From Millisia brevis NBRC 105863 (GTDB taxonomy: Bacteria; Actinomycetota; Actinomycetes; Mycobacteriales; Mycobacteriaceae): a DNA stretch of 64,000 nt. Location: positions 496,001-560,000 of the forward strand of contig NZ_BCRN01000001.1 in the NCBI RefSeq assembly GCF_001552615.1, read 5' to 3'. Shown here piece after piece: positions 55,353-63,690 of this stretch (the stretch's first letter is position 1; every line of letters starts with the position of its first letter). The position numbers were made by a program, and so were the translations under genes. The notes under the pieces are model-generated. The model saw nothing but the letters and a program-made list of their open reading frames with translations, searched no databases and was not told where the DNA came from.

Positions 55353-56807
55353 TTGGGCCCGGGCCTCGTGGTGACGCTGCGCGCGGTCTTCCGCCGACAG
55401 ACCAGCCCGGGTTTCAGCCGGCCGCTGGCGCTGCTGGTAGCGGGCGCGCTGTTCATGGAAAACCTCGACGGCACGATCCTGCAGACCGCGGCGCCGTCAA
55501 TCGCCGCCGACTTCGGCATCACCCCGTCATCGGTCGGCGTCACGATGGTGACCTACCTGCTCGCGGTCGCCGTCGTGGTGCCGGCCAGCGGGTGGATCGC
55601 CGACCGGCTGGGCACCCGACGGGTCTTCCTCTGGGCGCTCGCCGGCTTCACCGTCACCTCCCTGCTCTGCGCGTTGGCGCCCAACCTGCTGTGGCTATGC
55701 ATCTTTCGCACCCTCCAGGGGATCTGCGGGGCGTTGATGATCCCGATCGGGCGGCTCGCCGTGTTGCGCGCGATCCGCCCGACCGACCTGCTCGCCGCGA
55801 TGGCCTATCTGACGTGGCCGTCGCTGGTGGCGCCGGTGGTCGCCCCGTTCCTCGGCGGTCTGTTGTCCGACACCGTCGGCTGGCGCTGGATCTTCGGGGT
55901 CAACATCCCCATCGGCATCATCCTGGCGATCATCGGGCTGCGGGTGATCCCGAAGGTGGACACCACCACGCGGACACCGTTGGACTGGCGGGGATTTGCA
56001 CTGGTCGCCGGCGCCGTCGTCTGCGTGACCGGCGGCGTCGAGTTGATGGCCGGCGGGCGGTGGCCGATCGTGGTGGCCCTCCTGATCGCCTCGGTGCTGA
56101 TGACGTGGGCCGCGGTGCGAGTGATGCGGTCGATGGAGCACCCGCTGTTCGATGTGGACGTCATGCGCATCCGCACGTTTCGGTCCGGCAGCATCGGCGG
56201 CAGCGTCTACCGGATGGTGATCACCGCGGCGCCGTTCCTGTTCGCGCTGCTGCTGCAGTCCGGCTTCGGCTGGAGCGCCGCGACGGCGGGCGCGATCATC
56301 ACCGCGGTCTTCGTGGGGAACCTGGTGATCAAACCGGTGACCACGCCGATCATCCGGGCCCTCGGTTTCCGGCGCACGCTGATCCTGTCCACCTTCGCCG
56401 GTGCGCTGTTGCTCGCCGCCTTCGTCGCGGTCACCCCGGATGTGCCGGTGGTGGTGATCGTGGTGTTGTTGGTGCTCAGCGGGGTCTTTCGGTCGATCGG
56501 TTTCAGCGCCTACAACACCCTGCAGTTCGCCGACGTCGGGGAACGCGACCTGGTCGCCGCGAACACCCTGTCGTCGACCCTGCAGCAGGTCGCCACCGCC
56601 CTGGGGATCGCCGTCGCCGCGCTCGCGGTGCGGATCGGGGTGGGCATCGTCGGTCCCGACGGCGACCTCGCCTACCGCCTGGCCTTCGGCCTGGTCGCCG
56701 CGCTCATGCTGATCCCCCTGATCGGCGCCCTGCGTCTACCGTCGGACGCCGGAGCGACCGCGACTGTGCGGTACCGCGCCGCCGCGGAGTCGTCCGACGC
56801 GACCTGA
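55353..56807 (+). CDS. DHA2-type MFS exporter
   Basis: The 484-residue membrane protein has about 14 segments. Motifs: MENLDGTILQTAAPSIAADF (motif D1 of DHA2), GWIADRLGTRRVFLWAL (motif A), and FRTLQGICGALMIPIGRLAV. Members export drugs or small products. The start is uncertain: TTG 55353, or GTG 55368/55371, with no clear Shine-Dalgarno. It is 7 bp after the SDR stop and is part of the same operon, so export of the pathway product is possible. Confidence 0.88.
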   Translation: MGPGLVVTLRAVFRRQTSPGFSRPLALLVAGALFMENLDGTILQTAAPSIAADFGITPSSVGVTMVTYLLAVAVVVPASGWIADRLGTRRVFLWALAGFTVTSLLCALAPNLLWLCIFRTLQGICGALMIPIGRLAVLRAIRPTDLLAAMAYLTWPSLVAPVVAPFLGGLLSDTVGWRWIFGVNIPIGIILAIIGLRVIPKVDTTTRTPLDWRGFALVAGAVVCVTGGVELMAGGRWPIVVALLIASVLMTWAAVRVMRSMEHPLFDVDVMRIRTFRSGSIGGSVYRMVITAAPFLFALLLQSGFGWSAATAGAIITAVFVGNLVIKPVTTPIIRALGFRRTLILSTFAGALLLAAFVAVTPDVPVVVIVVLLVLSGVFRSIGFSAYNTLQFADVGERDLVAANTLSSTLQQVATALGIAVAALAVRIGVGIVGPDGDLAYRLAFGLVAALMLIPLIGALRLPSDAGATATVRYRAAAESSDAT

Positions 56808-57126
56808 CGGGCCGGGCAGTCGGGCGGGGTTTGCGTTGTCCGGGCTAACTTGTGGCTGCGGCGGGTTCGCACACTATCCGGTCCCATCCGATCTACAGGT
56901 TCGCGACCAGGTGGTGCGCCCGGCCGTGGGTCCCACGGACGATCAATCTGTGTGGCGTTGCCGCCCTTTGGCTTCCGTGTTCGATGCGTCGCCGATGGCA
57001 GGCGTACAGCTCACGGCCAACAGCAGGAACCCCACCAAGAGTCGAGTCCGGTTATCCACACTCGAAGATGCTGCTGGTTGGCGAGCCTCCCTTTGGGCCG
57101 TCTCGATATCTCGTAGCTTTATCGGC
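56808..57126. other. Gene-free stretch before the DUF3800 gene
   Basis: No gene is supported, although frames are open through it. It holds a perfect DnaA-box sequence TTATCCACA at 57052-57060 and, at its right end, TAGCTT (57114-57119) as a probable -10 for the next gene. Lower GC than its neighbours. Confidence 0.6.
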
Positions 57127-57786
57127 ATGGTTGCGCACCCGGTCTTGGCGGAGGCATACCGGAGGACTCGCGGACCGGTGGCGTATTTGGATGAGTCGTA
57201 CGAGCTGGGCCTCGAGGGTCGCCGACGGTTCTACGTCTTCACTGCGGTTGTTGTGCACCGCCGCAACGATATTGAACCGCTACAGAAGGGGCTCCGTGAG
57301 CGTGCTGAGACCGACTACTGGCACACCACCGAGGCGTTGCAGGACGAGTCCGGTCGGCGGCGTGCCAGGGAGTTGCTGAGGTACCTGGCCGACGGTGATG
57401 AACTGTGCGTGATCGCGTTCCATGCTCCGGTGCTGGACAACGACCCCGATGGGGAGCAGACGCGGCTGGCTTGTTATCGCGATCTGGTTGGTCGGCTCGC
57501 CAGTGGCGTTGACGGTCGATGTGATCCGGTTGGGTTGGTGGTGTTGGAGCAGCGTTCCCCGCAGCGTCATGCCAACCTGGACCGTAAGAACCACTCGACG
57601 TTGATCAAGGAGGGTTGGATCCCGCAGGCGATGCGTCAAGTGTTGGTGTCGCCGAGGCAAGAGCGGTTGTTGTGGCTACCCGATCTGGTGTGCTCGGCAT
57701 TTCGGCGGACTGTCACCCACCACGACGGCAGCTACTTTGCCCTCGTCGAGGACCAGACGTATGTGATCAAATTACCGACCGCGTAG
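57127..57786 (+). CDS. DUF3800 protein
   Basis: The 219-residue product starts MVAHPVLAEAYRRTRGPVAY followed by LDESYELG, the DUF3800 D-E-S motif of an RNase H-like fold. It has HTTEALQDESGRRRARELLR and ends with LVCSAFRRT...EDQTYVIKL. DUF3800 genes occur in mobile and defence contexts; activity is unproven. ATG 57127 lies 7 bp after TAGCTT (leaderless). Longer open frames upstream have no support. Codon use is less GC-rich than the flanking iol genes, suggesting transfer. Confidence 0.78.
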   Translation: MVAHPVLAEAYRRTRGPVAYLDESYELGLEGRRRFYVFTAVVVHRRNDIEPLQKGLRERAETDYWHTTEALQDESGRRRARELLRYLADGDELCVIAFHAPVLDNDPDGEQTRLACYRDLVGRLASGVDGRCDPVGLVVLEQRSPQRHANLDRKNHSTLIKEGWIPQAMRQVLVSPRQERLLWLPDLVCSAFRRTVTHHDGSYFALVEDQTYVIKLPTA

Positions 57787-57801
57787 CCGTGAAACGGAGC
57801 A

Positions 57802-57833
57802 GCCCCCGGCTGCCGTAGCCGAACTCCGGGGGC
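57802..57833. terminator. Terminator after the DUF3800 gene
   Basis: GCCCCCGG and CCGGGGGC form an 8-bp perfect GC stem with a 16-base loop, 15 bp after the stop. No T-run follows. Confidence 0.6.
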
Positions 57834-58049
57834 CAGGCCGGTTATCGAAGCTCGTAGAGCTTGGAACGCCGACGCCTTGCTCGTACCTAGATCATACCCG
57901 TAGGGGGACAGCTCGTGTCCAGTGCGACATTGTGCCCAGCCAAGTCGCGCTGCGAGTCCGTGAACAACTGAGGTGGGATCAGTTCGGGCCCGGTGGGCGC
58001 GGCCATGACGGCGCTCTTGGTGTACGGCATCGCTGTCGATGAATCGGAT

Positions 58050-59066
58050 CTACCTCTCCTCCGCGGAGGCCCGGAGGGTGGTGTGTCGAACCGTCAGTGT
58101 CGGCGGGAGGATGACGGTCACCGGCTCGCCGGCGTCACCTCCCATCCGGTCGGCGAGCAGTTTGCCGGTCTCGACCCCGACGTCGAAGCTGCGGTCGTTG
58201 ACGGTGGTCAGGCCGATCAATCGCGACGCCGCGAGGGAGGTGTCGTCGTAGCCGACGATCGACAGGGCCCCCGGCACGTCGCGGCCGAGTTCGCGGGCGG
58301 CGGCCAGGGCCCCGACGGCCATGACGTCGTTGGCCGCGAAAATGGCAGTGACGTCGGGATTTTCGGTCAGCAAGGCCAGGGCGCCGGAGTAGCCGGCTTC
58401 GTCGATCGCCGGACCGTCCCACGACGTCGCGATCACGCGTGCCCCCAGGGTGGGGGCGTACTCCTCGAAGGCGGCGCGCCTGATCCGGGCCGCGCCGCTG
58501 CCCACGCTCAGGTGCCCCAGCCGGGTGTGCCCGAGCCCGACCAGGTGATCTGCGACCAGGCGGGCGCCCGCCGCATCGTCGTTGGCCACCGCGTCGAACC
58601 GGGCCGCCAGGCCGGTGTCGGGCACTTCGCGGGTACCGGCGACCACGATCGGCGGTAGCCCCTGCGCGGTCAGCGCGCGCGGCGGGTCCATGCCGACGAC
58701 CATGCCGTCCACCCGCATCGACAGGAACGACTCGACCGGGTCCTCCGCCTGATCGGCCGTGGCGACGTCGACCACCGACAGCCGGTACCCCTGCGGTCCG
58801 AGGGCGGCGTGCAGGCCCCGCACCAAGTCGACGAACCACAGGTTGGTGTAGTCGTCGATCAGCACGCCGACGAGCTTCGTCCGCCTTGCCGCCAGGTTCG
58901 CGGCCGCCCGACTGGGCCGGTAGCCGAGCTGCGCGATCGCCGCCTCGACCGCCTGCCGCGACTGGTCGCCGACTCGGGGCGAGCCCTGCAACACCAGCGA
59001 GACCAGGGACTTCGACACCCCGGCCGCCTCGGCGACGTCGTAGATGGTCGGGCGTTTGGACGACAC
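58050..59066 (-). CDS. LacI-family repressor
   Basis: The 338-residue product has the N-terminal LacI helix-turn-helix (PTIYDVAEAAGVSKSLVSLV) and hinge helix (YRPSRAAANLAARRT), then a periplasmic-binding-protein-like sensor domain (VGVLIDDYTNLWFVDLVRGL, SIVGYDDTSLAASRLIGLTT). It starts with GTG. It is divergent from a sugar oxidoreductase operon, and a 16-bp palindrome lies between, so it should repress that operon. The effector is probably a polyol or inosose. Confidence 0.92.
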   Translation of the reverse strand: MSSKRPTIYDVAEAAGVSKSLVSLVLQGSPRVGDQSRQAVEAAIAQLGYRPSRAAANLAARRTKLVGVLIDDYTNLWFVDLVRGLHAALGPQGYRLSVVDVATADQAEDPVESFLSMRVDGMVVGMDPPRALTAQGLPPIVVAGTREVPDTGLAARFDAVANDDAAGARLVADHLVGLGHTRLGHLSVGSGAARIRRAAFEEYAPTLGARVIATSWDGPAIDEAGYSGALALLTENPDVTAIFAANDVMAVGALAAARELGRDVPGALSIVGYDDTSLAASRLIGLTTVNDRSFDVGVETGKLLADRMGGDAGEPVTVILPPTLTVRHTTLRASAEER

Positions 59067-59146
59067 GCTGCAGACCTCCGATTCCCCGCCGATTCACCAA
59101 CAGCTATTGACAGGACATATTGCCATCGCGGACCATGATGACACGC

Positions 59147-59162
59147 GTTGGAGCGCTCCAAC
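59147..59162. promoter_or_regulatory. LacI-type operator
   Basis: GTTGGAGCGCTCCAAC is a perfect 16-bp palindrome with the central CG step expected for LacI-family operators. It lies 80 bp from both the lacI start and the oxidoreductase start. Confidence 0.8.
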
Positions 59163-59239
59163 TCACATTTCGGAGTCGAGCGGTGACGCGTTCCCGCATA
59201 CCCCAGCGTTCGGACATCACAGATCTGGAGACCCCTCCC

Positions 59240-60463
59240 ATGACACCCACCAGCCTCGGCGTCGCGGTGATCGGCGCGGGCATGGCCGGCAAGGCGCACG
59301 CCGCCGGATACCGCTCCGCCTCCGCCGTCTTCGGCGACACCCTGCCGCCCATCCGCCTGGTCTCGATCGCGGACGCCTACGAACCGCTCGCCACCGACGT
59401 CGCCCGGCGCTTCGGCTACGACCGGTACGACACGTCCTGGCAGGCGATCGCCGCAGCCGACGACATCGACGTCGTCAGCGTCGTCGTCGCCAACGCGCTG
59501 CACCGCGAGATCGTCGAGGCGCTGCTCGCGGCGGGCAAGCACGTGCTGTGCGAGAAGCCGCTGGCCGGCACCATCCAGGACGCCCGCGCGATGGTCGACG
59601 CCGCCGCATCGTCGGAGGCGCTCGGCCGCATCGGCCTGACCTACCTGCGCTCGCCCGGCATTGCCTTCCTCGGTGACCTGGTGCGCAGCGGGCGTCTCGG
59701 GAAGCTGATCAACTTCGACGGCGCCTACTGGGCCGACTACGCCTCCGACCCGAACGGCCCGATCAGCTGGCGGTTCACCGGCGCCCCCGGTACCGGCGCG
59801 CTCGCCGACGTCGGCAGCCACCTGTCCTATATCGCCGAATTGTTCGGTGGCCCCATCGCTTCGGTGCGCGGCGGCACGCTGCACACCGCGTTCACCACCC
59901 GGCCCAAGCCGCTGGGACGGGTGATCGGCCACGAGCACGGCGCGGTCAGCGACGAGCGCGCCGCCGTCGAGAACGACGATGTCGCCGGGTTCTTCGCCGA
60001 GTTCGCCGGCGGCGGCACCGGGTCGTTGCAGGTTTCGCGGGTCGCGGCGGGCCACGCCAATACCCTGAAGTTCGAGGTCTTCTGTGAGCGCGGCTCGGCC
60101 TCCTTCGACTTCCGAAACCCCGGCCAGGTGCAGGTCAGCCTGCTCGACCACGATCGAACCGGCGGCGAGCACGACATCGCCGGCACCCGCACCGTGACGC
60201 TCGGCCCGGCACATCCGTACTGGTCCGGCGGCCTGGCGATGGATGCCCCCGGCGTCGGCATCGGCCAGAACGAGGGCTTCGTCTTCCAGGCCCGCGCCTT
60301 CCTCGAGGAGGTCGCCGGGGTGCCGGAATCGCTGTCCCTGCCGCGCAATGCCGACTTCGCCGAGGGCCTGCACAACATGCTGCTGCTCGACGCCGCCGCC
60401 CAATCCGCCGCCGCCGGCGGCTCCCGCATCACCCTCCCGGCCGCGGCTCCCGTCCCCGCCTGA
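59240..60463 (+). CDS. Gfo/Idh/MocA-family oxidoreductase
   Basis: The 407-residue NAD(P)-dependent enzyme has VAVIGAGMAGKAHAAGYRSA (Rossmann), VLCEKPLAGT (EKP motif) and TGALADVGSHLSYIAELFGG (catalytic Asp/His). It is longer than iolG in this window and only distantly similar, so it should act on a different polyol or sugar. ATG 59240 has CTGGAG 9 bp upstream. It forms an operon with the next TIM-barrel gene and is controlled by the divergent LacI. Confidence 0.88.
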   Translation: MTPTSLGVAVIGAGMAGKAHAAGYRSASAVFGDTLPPIRLVSIADAYEPLATDVARRFGYDRYDTSWQAIAAADDIDVVSVVVANALHREIVEALLAAGKHVLCEKPLAGTIQDARAMVDAAASSEALGRIGLTYLRSPGIAFLGDLVRSGRLGKLINFDGAYWADYASDPNGPISWRFTGAPGTGALADVGSHLSYIAELFGGPIASVRGGTLHTAFTTRPKPLGRVIGHEHGAVSDERAAVENDDVAGFFAEFAGGGTGSLQVSRVAAGHANTLKFEVFCERGSASFDFRNPGQVQVSLLDHDRTGGEHDIAGTRTVTLGPAHPYWSGGLAMDAPGVGIGQNEGFVFQARAFLEEVAGVPESLSLPRNADFAEGLHNMLLLDAAAQSAAAGGSRITLPAAAPVPA

Positions 60464-60507
60464 GCCTGTCCGCCCGAGCACCACCTACGTACCCGCGAAG
60501 GAACGTC

Positions 60508-61527
60508 ATGTCCAAGATCCTCGGCGTCTACACCGCCGTCCTGCACGACCGCCCGCTCGACGCCGCCCTCGACGAGATCGCCGCCCTGGGCCTCAATGCG
60601 GCCGAGATCAACTCCGGCGGATTCCTCCCGCCGACGCATATCCCGAACATCGACGACATCATCGCCAGCCCGGATGCCGCCGCCGAGTACCTGGGCATCT
60701 TCGCGGACAAGGGGATCACCCTGGCTGGGCTGAACGTCAACGGAAATCCGTTGCACCCCAACCCGATCATCGGCGAGAATCACGCCGAGGACCTGCGCCG
60801 CTCGATCCGCGTGGCCGCCGCCCTCGGGCAGAAGAGAGTGGTCACCATGTCCGGTCTACCCGGCGGCGAACCCGGGGCCACCCGCCCCAATTGGGCGGTC
60901 AACGCCTGGAATTCGGGCGCCAGCGACATCCTCGACTACCAGTGGGACGAGGTCGTGGTGCCGTTCTGGAAGGAGATCGCCGCGCTCGCGCAGGAGCACG
61001 ACGTCAAGGTTGCCATCGAACTGCACCCGCAGAACGTGGTCTTCAATCCGCCGACGCTGCTGCGGCTGATCGAGCGGGTCGGCACCGACTACGTCGGCGC
61101 GGAACTCGATCCGAGCCACCTGTTCTGGCAGTGGATGGACCCGATCGCGGCCGTCGACTACCTCGGTGACCGGGTCTTCCACGCCGCCGCCAAGGACGTC
61201 CGCATCAACGACAACGCCAAGATCTACGGCGTGCTCGACGCGCGCTTCCGCCGCCTCGCGCCCACCGAGGACCGCCTGAACATCGGCGGCGACGAGTGGG
61301 TCAACGAGTGGCCCAAGGACTCCGCCTGGGACTTCGTGGCGCTCGGCCGCGGTCACGATGTGGCGTTCTGGGCCGATTTCCTGCGCGCGCTCTACCGCGT
61401 CGACGAAAACATGGCCGTCAACATCGAACACGAGGACGTCTCCCTCGGCCGCATCGAGGGGCTGCGGGTCGCGGCGGACGTGCTGCTCGAGGCGGAGCGG
61501 CAGGTGAACGCCGACATCGCGGTCTGA
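60508..61527 (+). CDS. TIM-barrel sugar phosphate isomerase/epimerase
   Basis: The 339-residue product belongs to the AP endonuclease 2-type TIM-barrel superfamily. Visible metal-site segments are VAIELHPQNVVFNPP, GAELDPSHLFWQW, FHAAAKDVRIND and NIEHEDVSLGRIEG, supplying Glu, Asp, His and Glu. It is probably an isomerase or dehydratase for the product of the upstream oxidoreductase, 44 bp away. Exact substrate is unknown. A strong terminator follows. Confidence 0.85.
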   Translation: MSKILGVYTAVLHDRPLDAALDEIAALGLNAAEINSGGFLPPTHIPNIDDIIASPDAAAEYLGIFADKGITLAGLNVNGNPLHPNPIIGENHAEDLRRSIRVAAALGQKRVVTMSGLPGGEPGATRPNWAVNAWNSGASDILDYQWDEVVVPFWKEIAALAQEHDVKVAIELHPQNVVFNPPTLLRLIERVGTDYVGAELDPSHLFWQWMDPIAAVDYLGDRVFHAAAKDVRINDNAKIYGVLDARFRRLAPTEDRLNIGGDEWVNEWPKDSAWDFVALGRGHDVAFWADFLRALYRVDENMAVNIEHEDVSLGRIEGLRVAADVLLEAERQVNADIAV

Positions 61528-61573
61528 CCGGGGCGCTCGGTGCCCGGATACTTTGTCAGCACGAGAACATCCG

Positions 61574-61608
61574 GCGAGCCGCCAACCTGTTGTGGGTTGG
61601 CGGCTCGC
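61574..61608 (+). terminator. Rho-independent terminator
   Basis: GCGAGCCGCCAACC and GGTTGGCGGCTCGC form a perfect 14-bp stem with a 7-base loop, followed by a T-rich TGTTGTTT. It closes the oxidoreductase/isomerase operon. Confidence 0.92.
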
Positions 61609-61709
61609 TGTTGTTTCGCTACCCCCGATCTGCAGCGATAGCAAATGTCCGGTCAATAGATCATTAGATCTTACGGAACTATGTACAAACTTCGGAAACC
61701 ATGTTGTGA

Positions 61710-61725
61710 TGTAACCCACGTCACT
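61710..61725 (+). promoter_or_regulatory. CRP/GlxR-like site upstream of iolT
   Basis: TGTAACCCACGTCACT matches 8 of 10 fixed bases of TGTGA-N6-TCACA and shares TGTWACCNNCGTCAC with the site upstream of iolC. It is 40 bp before the permease start codon. Confidence 0.4.
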
Positions 61726-61764
61726 GATGGCATCCGGGGTCCGGTCACCGAAGGGAACAGAACA

Positions 61765-63195
61765 ATGTCGTCGCTCTCACCCACCGAGTCTGCTGATCGA
61801 ACACCGCTGCCACCGTTGAGACCGGGGCCGCACCAGCGCAGACTCGACCTGGTCACCGTGGTCGCAACGTTCGGCGGCCTGCTGTTCGGTTACGACACCG
61901 GCGTGATCAACGGCGCGCTCGAACCGATGAAGGCGCAGCTCGGCCTGAACTCGGTCGGTGAGGGCCTGGTGACCAGCACGCTGCTGATCGGCGCGGCAAT
62001 CGGCGCCCTGGTGTGCGGTCGCCTCGCCGACATGATCGGCCGCAAGCGCATGATCACCATCCTGGCCGTCATCTTCTTCGTGGGCACCTTCGCGGCGGTC
62101 TTCGCCCCGAACCTGGCGGTGATGCTCCCCGCTCGCGTCATCCTCGGTCTCGCGGTCGGCGGGGCATCGGTTACCGTTCCGGTTTACCTGGCCGAACTGG
62201 CGCCGACCGAACGCCGTGGAACCCTCAGCGGGCGAAACGAATTGGCGATCGTCATCGGACAGATGCTCGCGTTCATCGTCAACGCGATCCTGGCTACCCT
62301 CTGGGGCCACCACGACGATGTGTGGCGCTACATGCTCGCCGTCTGCGCCATCCCCGCGGTCTTCCTGTTCCTCGGCATGATGCGGATGCCCGAATCCCCG
62401 CGCTGGTTGATCTCCAAGGGCCGCGACACGGATGCCTTGGCCGTTTTGATGCAGGTCCGCAGTGAGGATCGTGCCCGTGCCGAGATGGCCGAAGTCGAGG
62501 AACTCGCCGAAGAGGAGGCGGTGTCGAATACCGGCGGCTGGTACGACCTGGCCATCCCGTGGGTGCGCCGCATCATGATCGCCGCCATCGGCCTGGCTAT
62601 CGCCCAGCAGATCACCGGCATCAACTCCGTGATGTACTACGGCACCGAACTTCTCAAGACCGCCGGATTCGATTCCCAGTCGGCGATCATCGCGAACGTC
62701 GCCTCCGGTGTGGCGGCGGTGGTCGGCTCCGCGATCTGCATCTTCTTCCTGATCGACCGCATCCCGCGGCGCACGATCATCCTGGCCGGGCTCACGGCCA
62801 CCACCACCTGCCACGGCCTGATCGTCATCGCCGCCTCGGTCCTGCCCGACGGCATCGGCAAGGCATGGGCGATCCTCGCGCTGGTTGTCGCCTTCGTCTT
62901 CAGCATGCAGACCGCGCTCAATGTCCCGGTCTGGGTCTGCTTGTCCGAACTGTTCCCGCTGCGACTGCGCGGTTTCGGTATGGGCTTGAGCGTCCTGGTC
63001 CTCTGGGTCACCAATGCGATCGTCGCCTTCAGCTTCCCCATCATGATCTCGATTACCGGGATCACCGGATCGTTCCTGGTGTTCTTCGTCCTCGGCCTGA
63101 TCTTCCTGGCCTTCCTCTACAAGATGCTCCCGAATACCAGCGGCCGTTCGCTGGAGGAGCTCGAAGAGTCCTTCGCCGCAGGCGATTTCCGCTGA
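61765..63195 (+). CDS. iolT: Inositol/sugar:proton symporter (IolT-like)
   Basis: The 476-residue MFS permease of the sugar-porter family has 12 segments. Motifs: FGGLLFGYDTGVINGALEPM, RLADMIGRKRM, RVILGLAVGGASVTVPVYLA, PESPRWLISKGR and the second-half QQITGINSVMYYGTELL. These match actinobacterial inositol transporters IolT1/IolT2. ATG 61765 has AAGGGA upstream. It should import inositol for the enzymes encoded on either side; the precise substrate is inferred from context. Confidence 0.87.
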   Translation: MSSLSPTESADRTPLPPLRPGPHQRRLDLVTVVATFGGLLFGYDTGVINGALEPMKAQLGLNSVGEGLVTSTLLIGAAIGALVCGRLADMIGRKRMITILAVIFFVGTFAAVFAPNLAVMLPARVILGLAVGGASVTVPVYLAELAPTERRGTLSGRNELAIVIGQMLAFIVNAILATLWGHHDDVWRYMLAVCAIPAVFLFLGMMRMPESPRWLISKGRDTDALAVLMQVRSEDRARAEMAEVEELAEEEAVSNTGGWYDLAIPWVRRIMIAAIGLAIAQQITGINSVMYYGTELLKTAGFDSQSAIIANVASGVAAVVGSAICIFFLIDRIPRRTIILAGLTATTTCHGLIVIAASVLPDGIGKAWAILALVVAFVFSMQTALNVPVWVCLSELFPLRLRGFGMGLSVLVLWVTNAIVAFSFPIMISITGITGSFLVFFVLGLIFLAFLYKMLPNTSGRSLEELEESFAAGDFR

Positions 63196-63219
63196 TCCCA
63201 GAAAGCTGAGGAATCCGAC

Positions 63220-63579
63220 ATGACCATCATCGTCGCCGTACCGGACAGCCCGGAGGGTCTGCTGGCACTCTCGACCGCCGTCGAGGAGGCCAAGGTCTTC
63301 CACACCGACCTCGTCGCGGTCAACCTCGCACTGCACAAGATCGACACCGCGGCCCTCGACCCCGCCGTACCGGTCACCGTCGTCGAACGCCACGGTCGGC
63401 ACGATCGCGACCCGGTCGAGGCGGTGCTCGACGAGGTCCGCGACCGGAAGGCCAGCCGCCTGGTCGTCGGCGTCAAGCGCCGCTCGCCCGTCGGCAAGGC
63501 CGTCGTCGGCAGCGTCAGCCAGCGCCTGCTGCTCAACTCGCCGGTCCCGGTCCTGGCAGTCAAGGTGGACGACGAATAG
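63220..63579 (+). CDS. Universal stress protein-like protein 1
   Basis: This is a 119-residue single UspA-fold protein starting MTIIVAVPDSPEGLLALSTA. The nucleotide-binding loop has VVGVKRRSPVGKAVVGSVSQ (G-x2-G-x9-G-S/T pattern modified) and ends LLLNSPVPVLAVK. It is 24 bp after iolT, so co-transcribed. Pairing of a small Usp with a permease gene is frequent; it may regulate transport or energy sensing. Confidence 0.85.
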   Translation: MTIIVAVPDSPEGLLALSTAVEEAKVFHTDLVAVNLALHKIDTAALDPAVPVTVVERHGRHDRDPVEAVLDEVRDRKASRLVVGVKRRSPVGKAVVGSVSQRLLLNSPVPVLAVKVDDE

Positions 63580-63600
63580 GCAAGCCCGACACGTCGATCG

Positions 63601-63634
63601 CGACGGGACCCCGATGGATTCCGGGGTCCCGTCG
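63601..63634 (+). terminator. Rho-independent terminator between the two Usp genes
   Basis: CGACGGGACCCCG and CGGGGTCCCGTCG form a perfect 13-bp stem with an 8-base loop, 21 bp after the first Usp stop. No T-run is seen, but actinobacterial terminators often lack one. Confidence 0.75.
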
Positions 63635-63690
63635 CCGCAGTTCGGGGCACTATTGAGGGCATCACCCCGCGGACCTGTGAGGATCATGCA

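Noticed and set aside
57834-58049. Small RNA or short gene between the DUF3800 and lacI genes
   Set aside because: Apart from the terminator hairpin, no structure or ribosome-binding site supports a gene.
61777-63687. 636-codon minus-strand frame over iolT and the Usp gene
   Set aside because: It is antisense to two genes with full family motifs; Asp/Gly/His-rich shadow composition.
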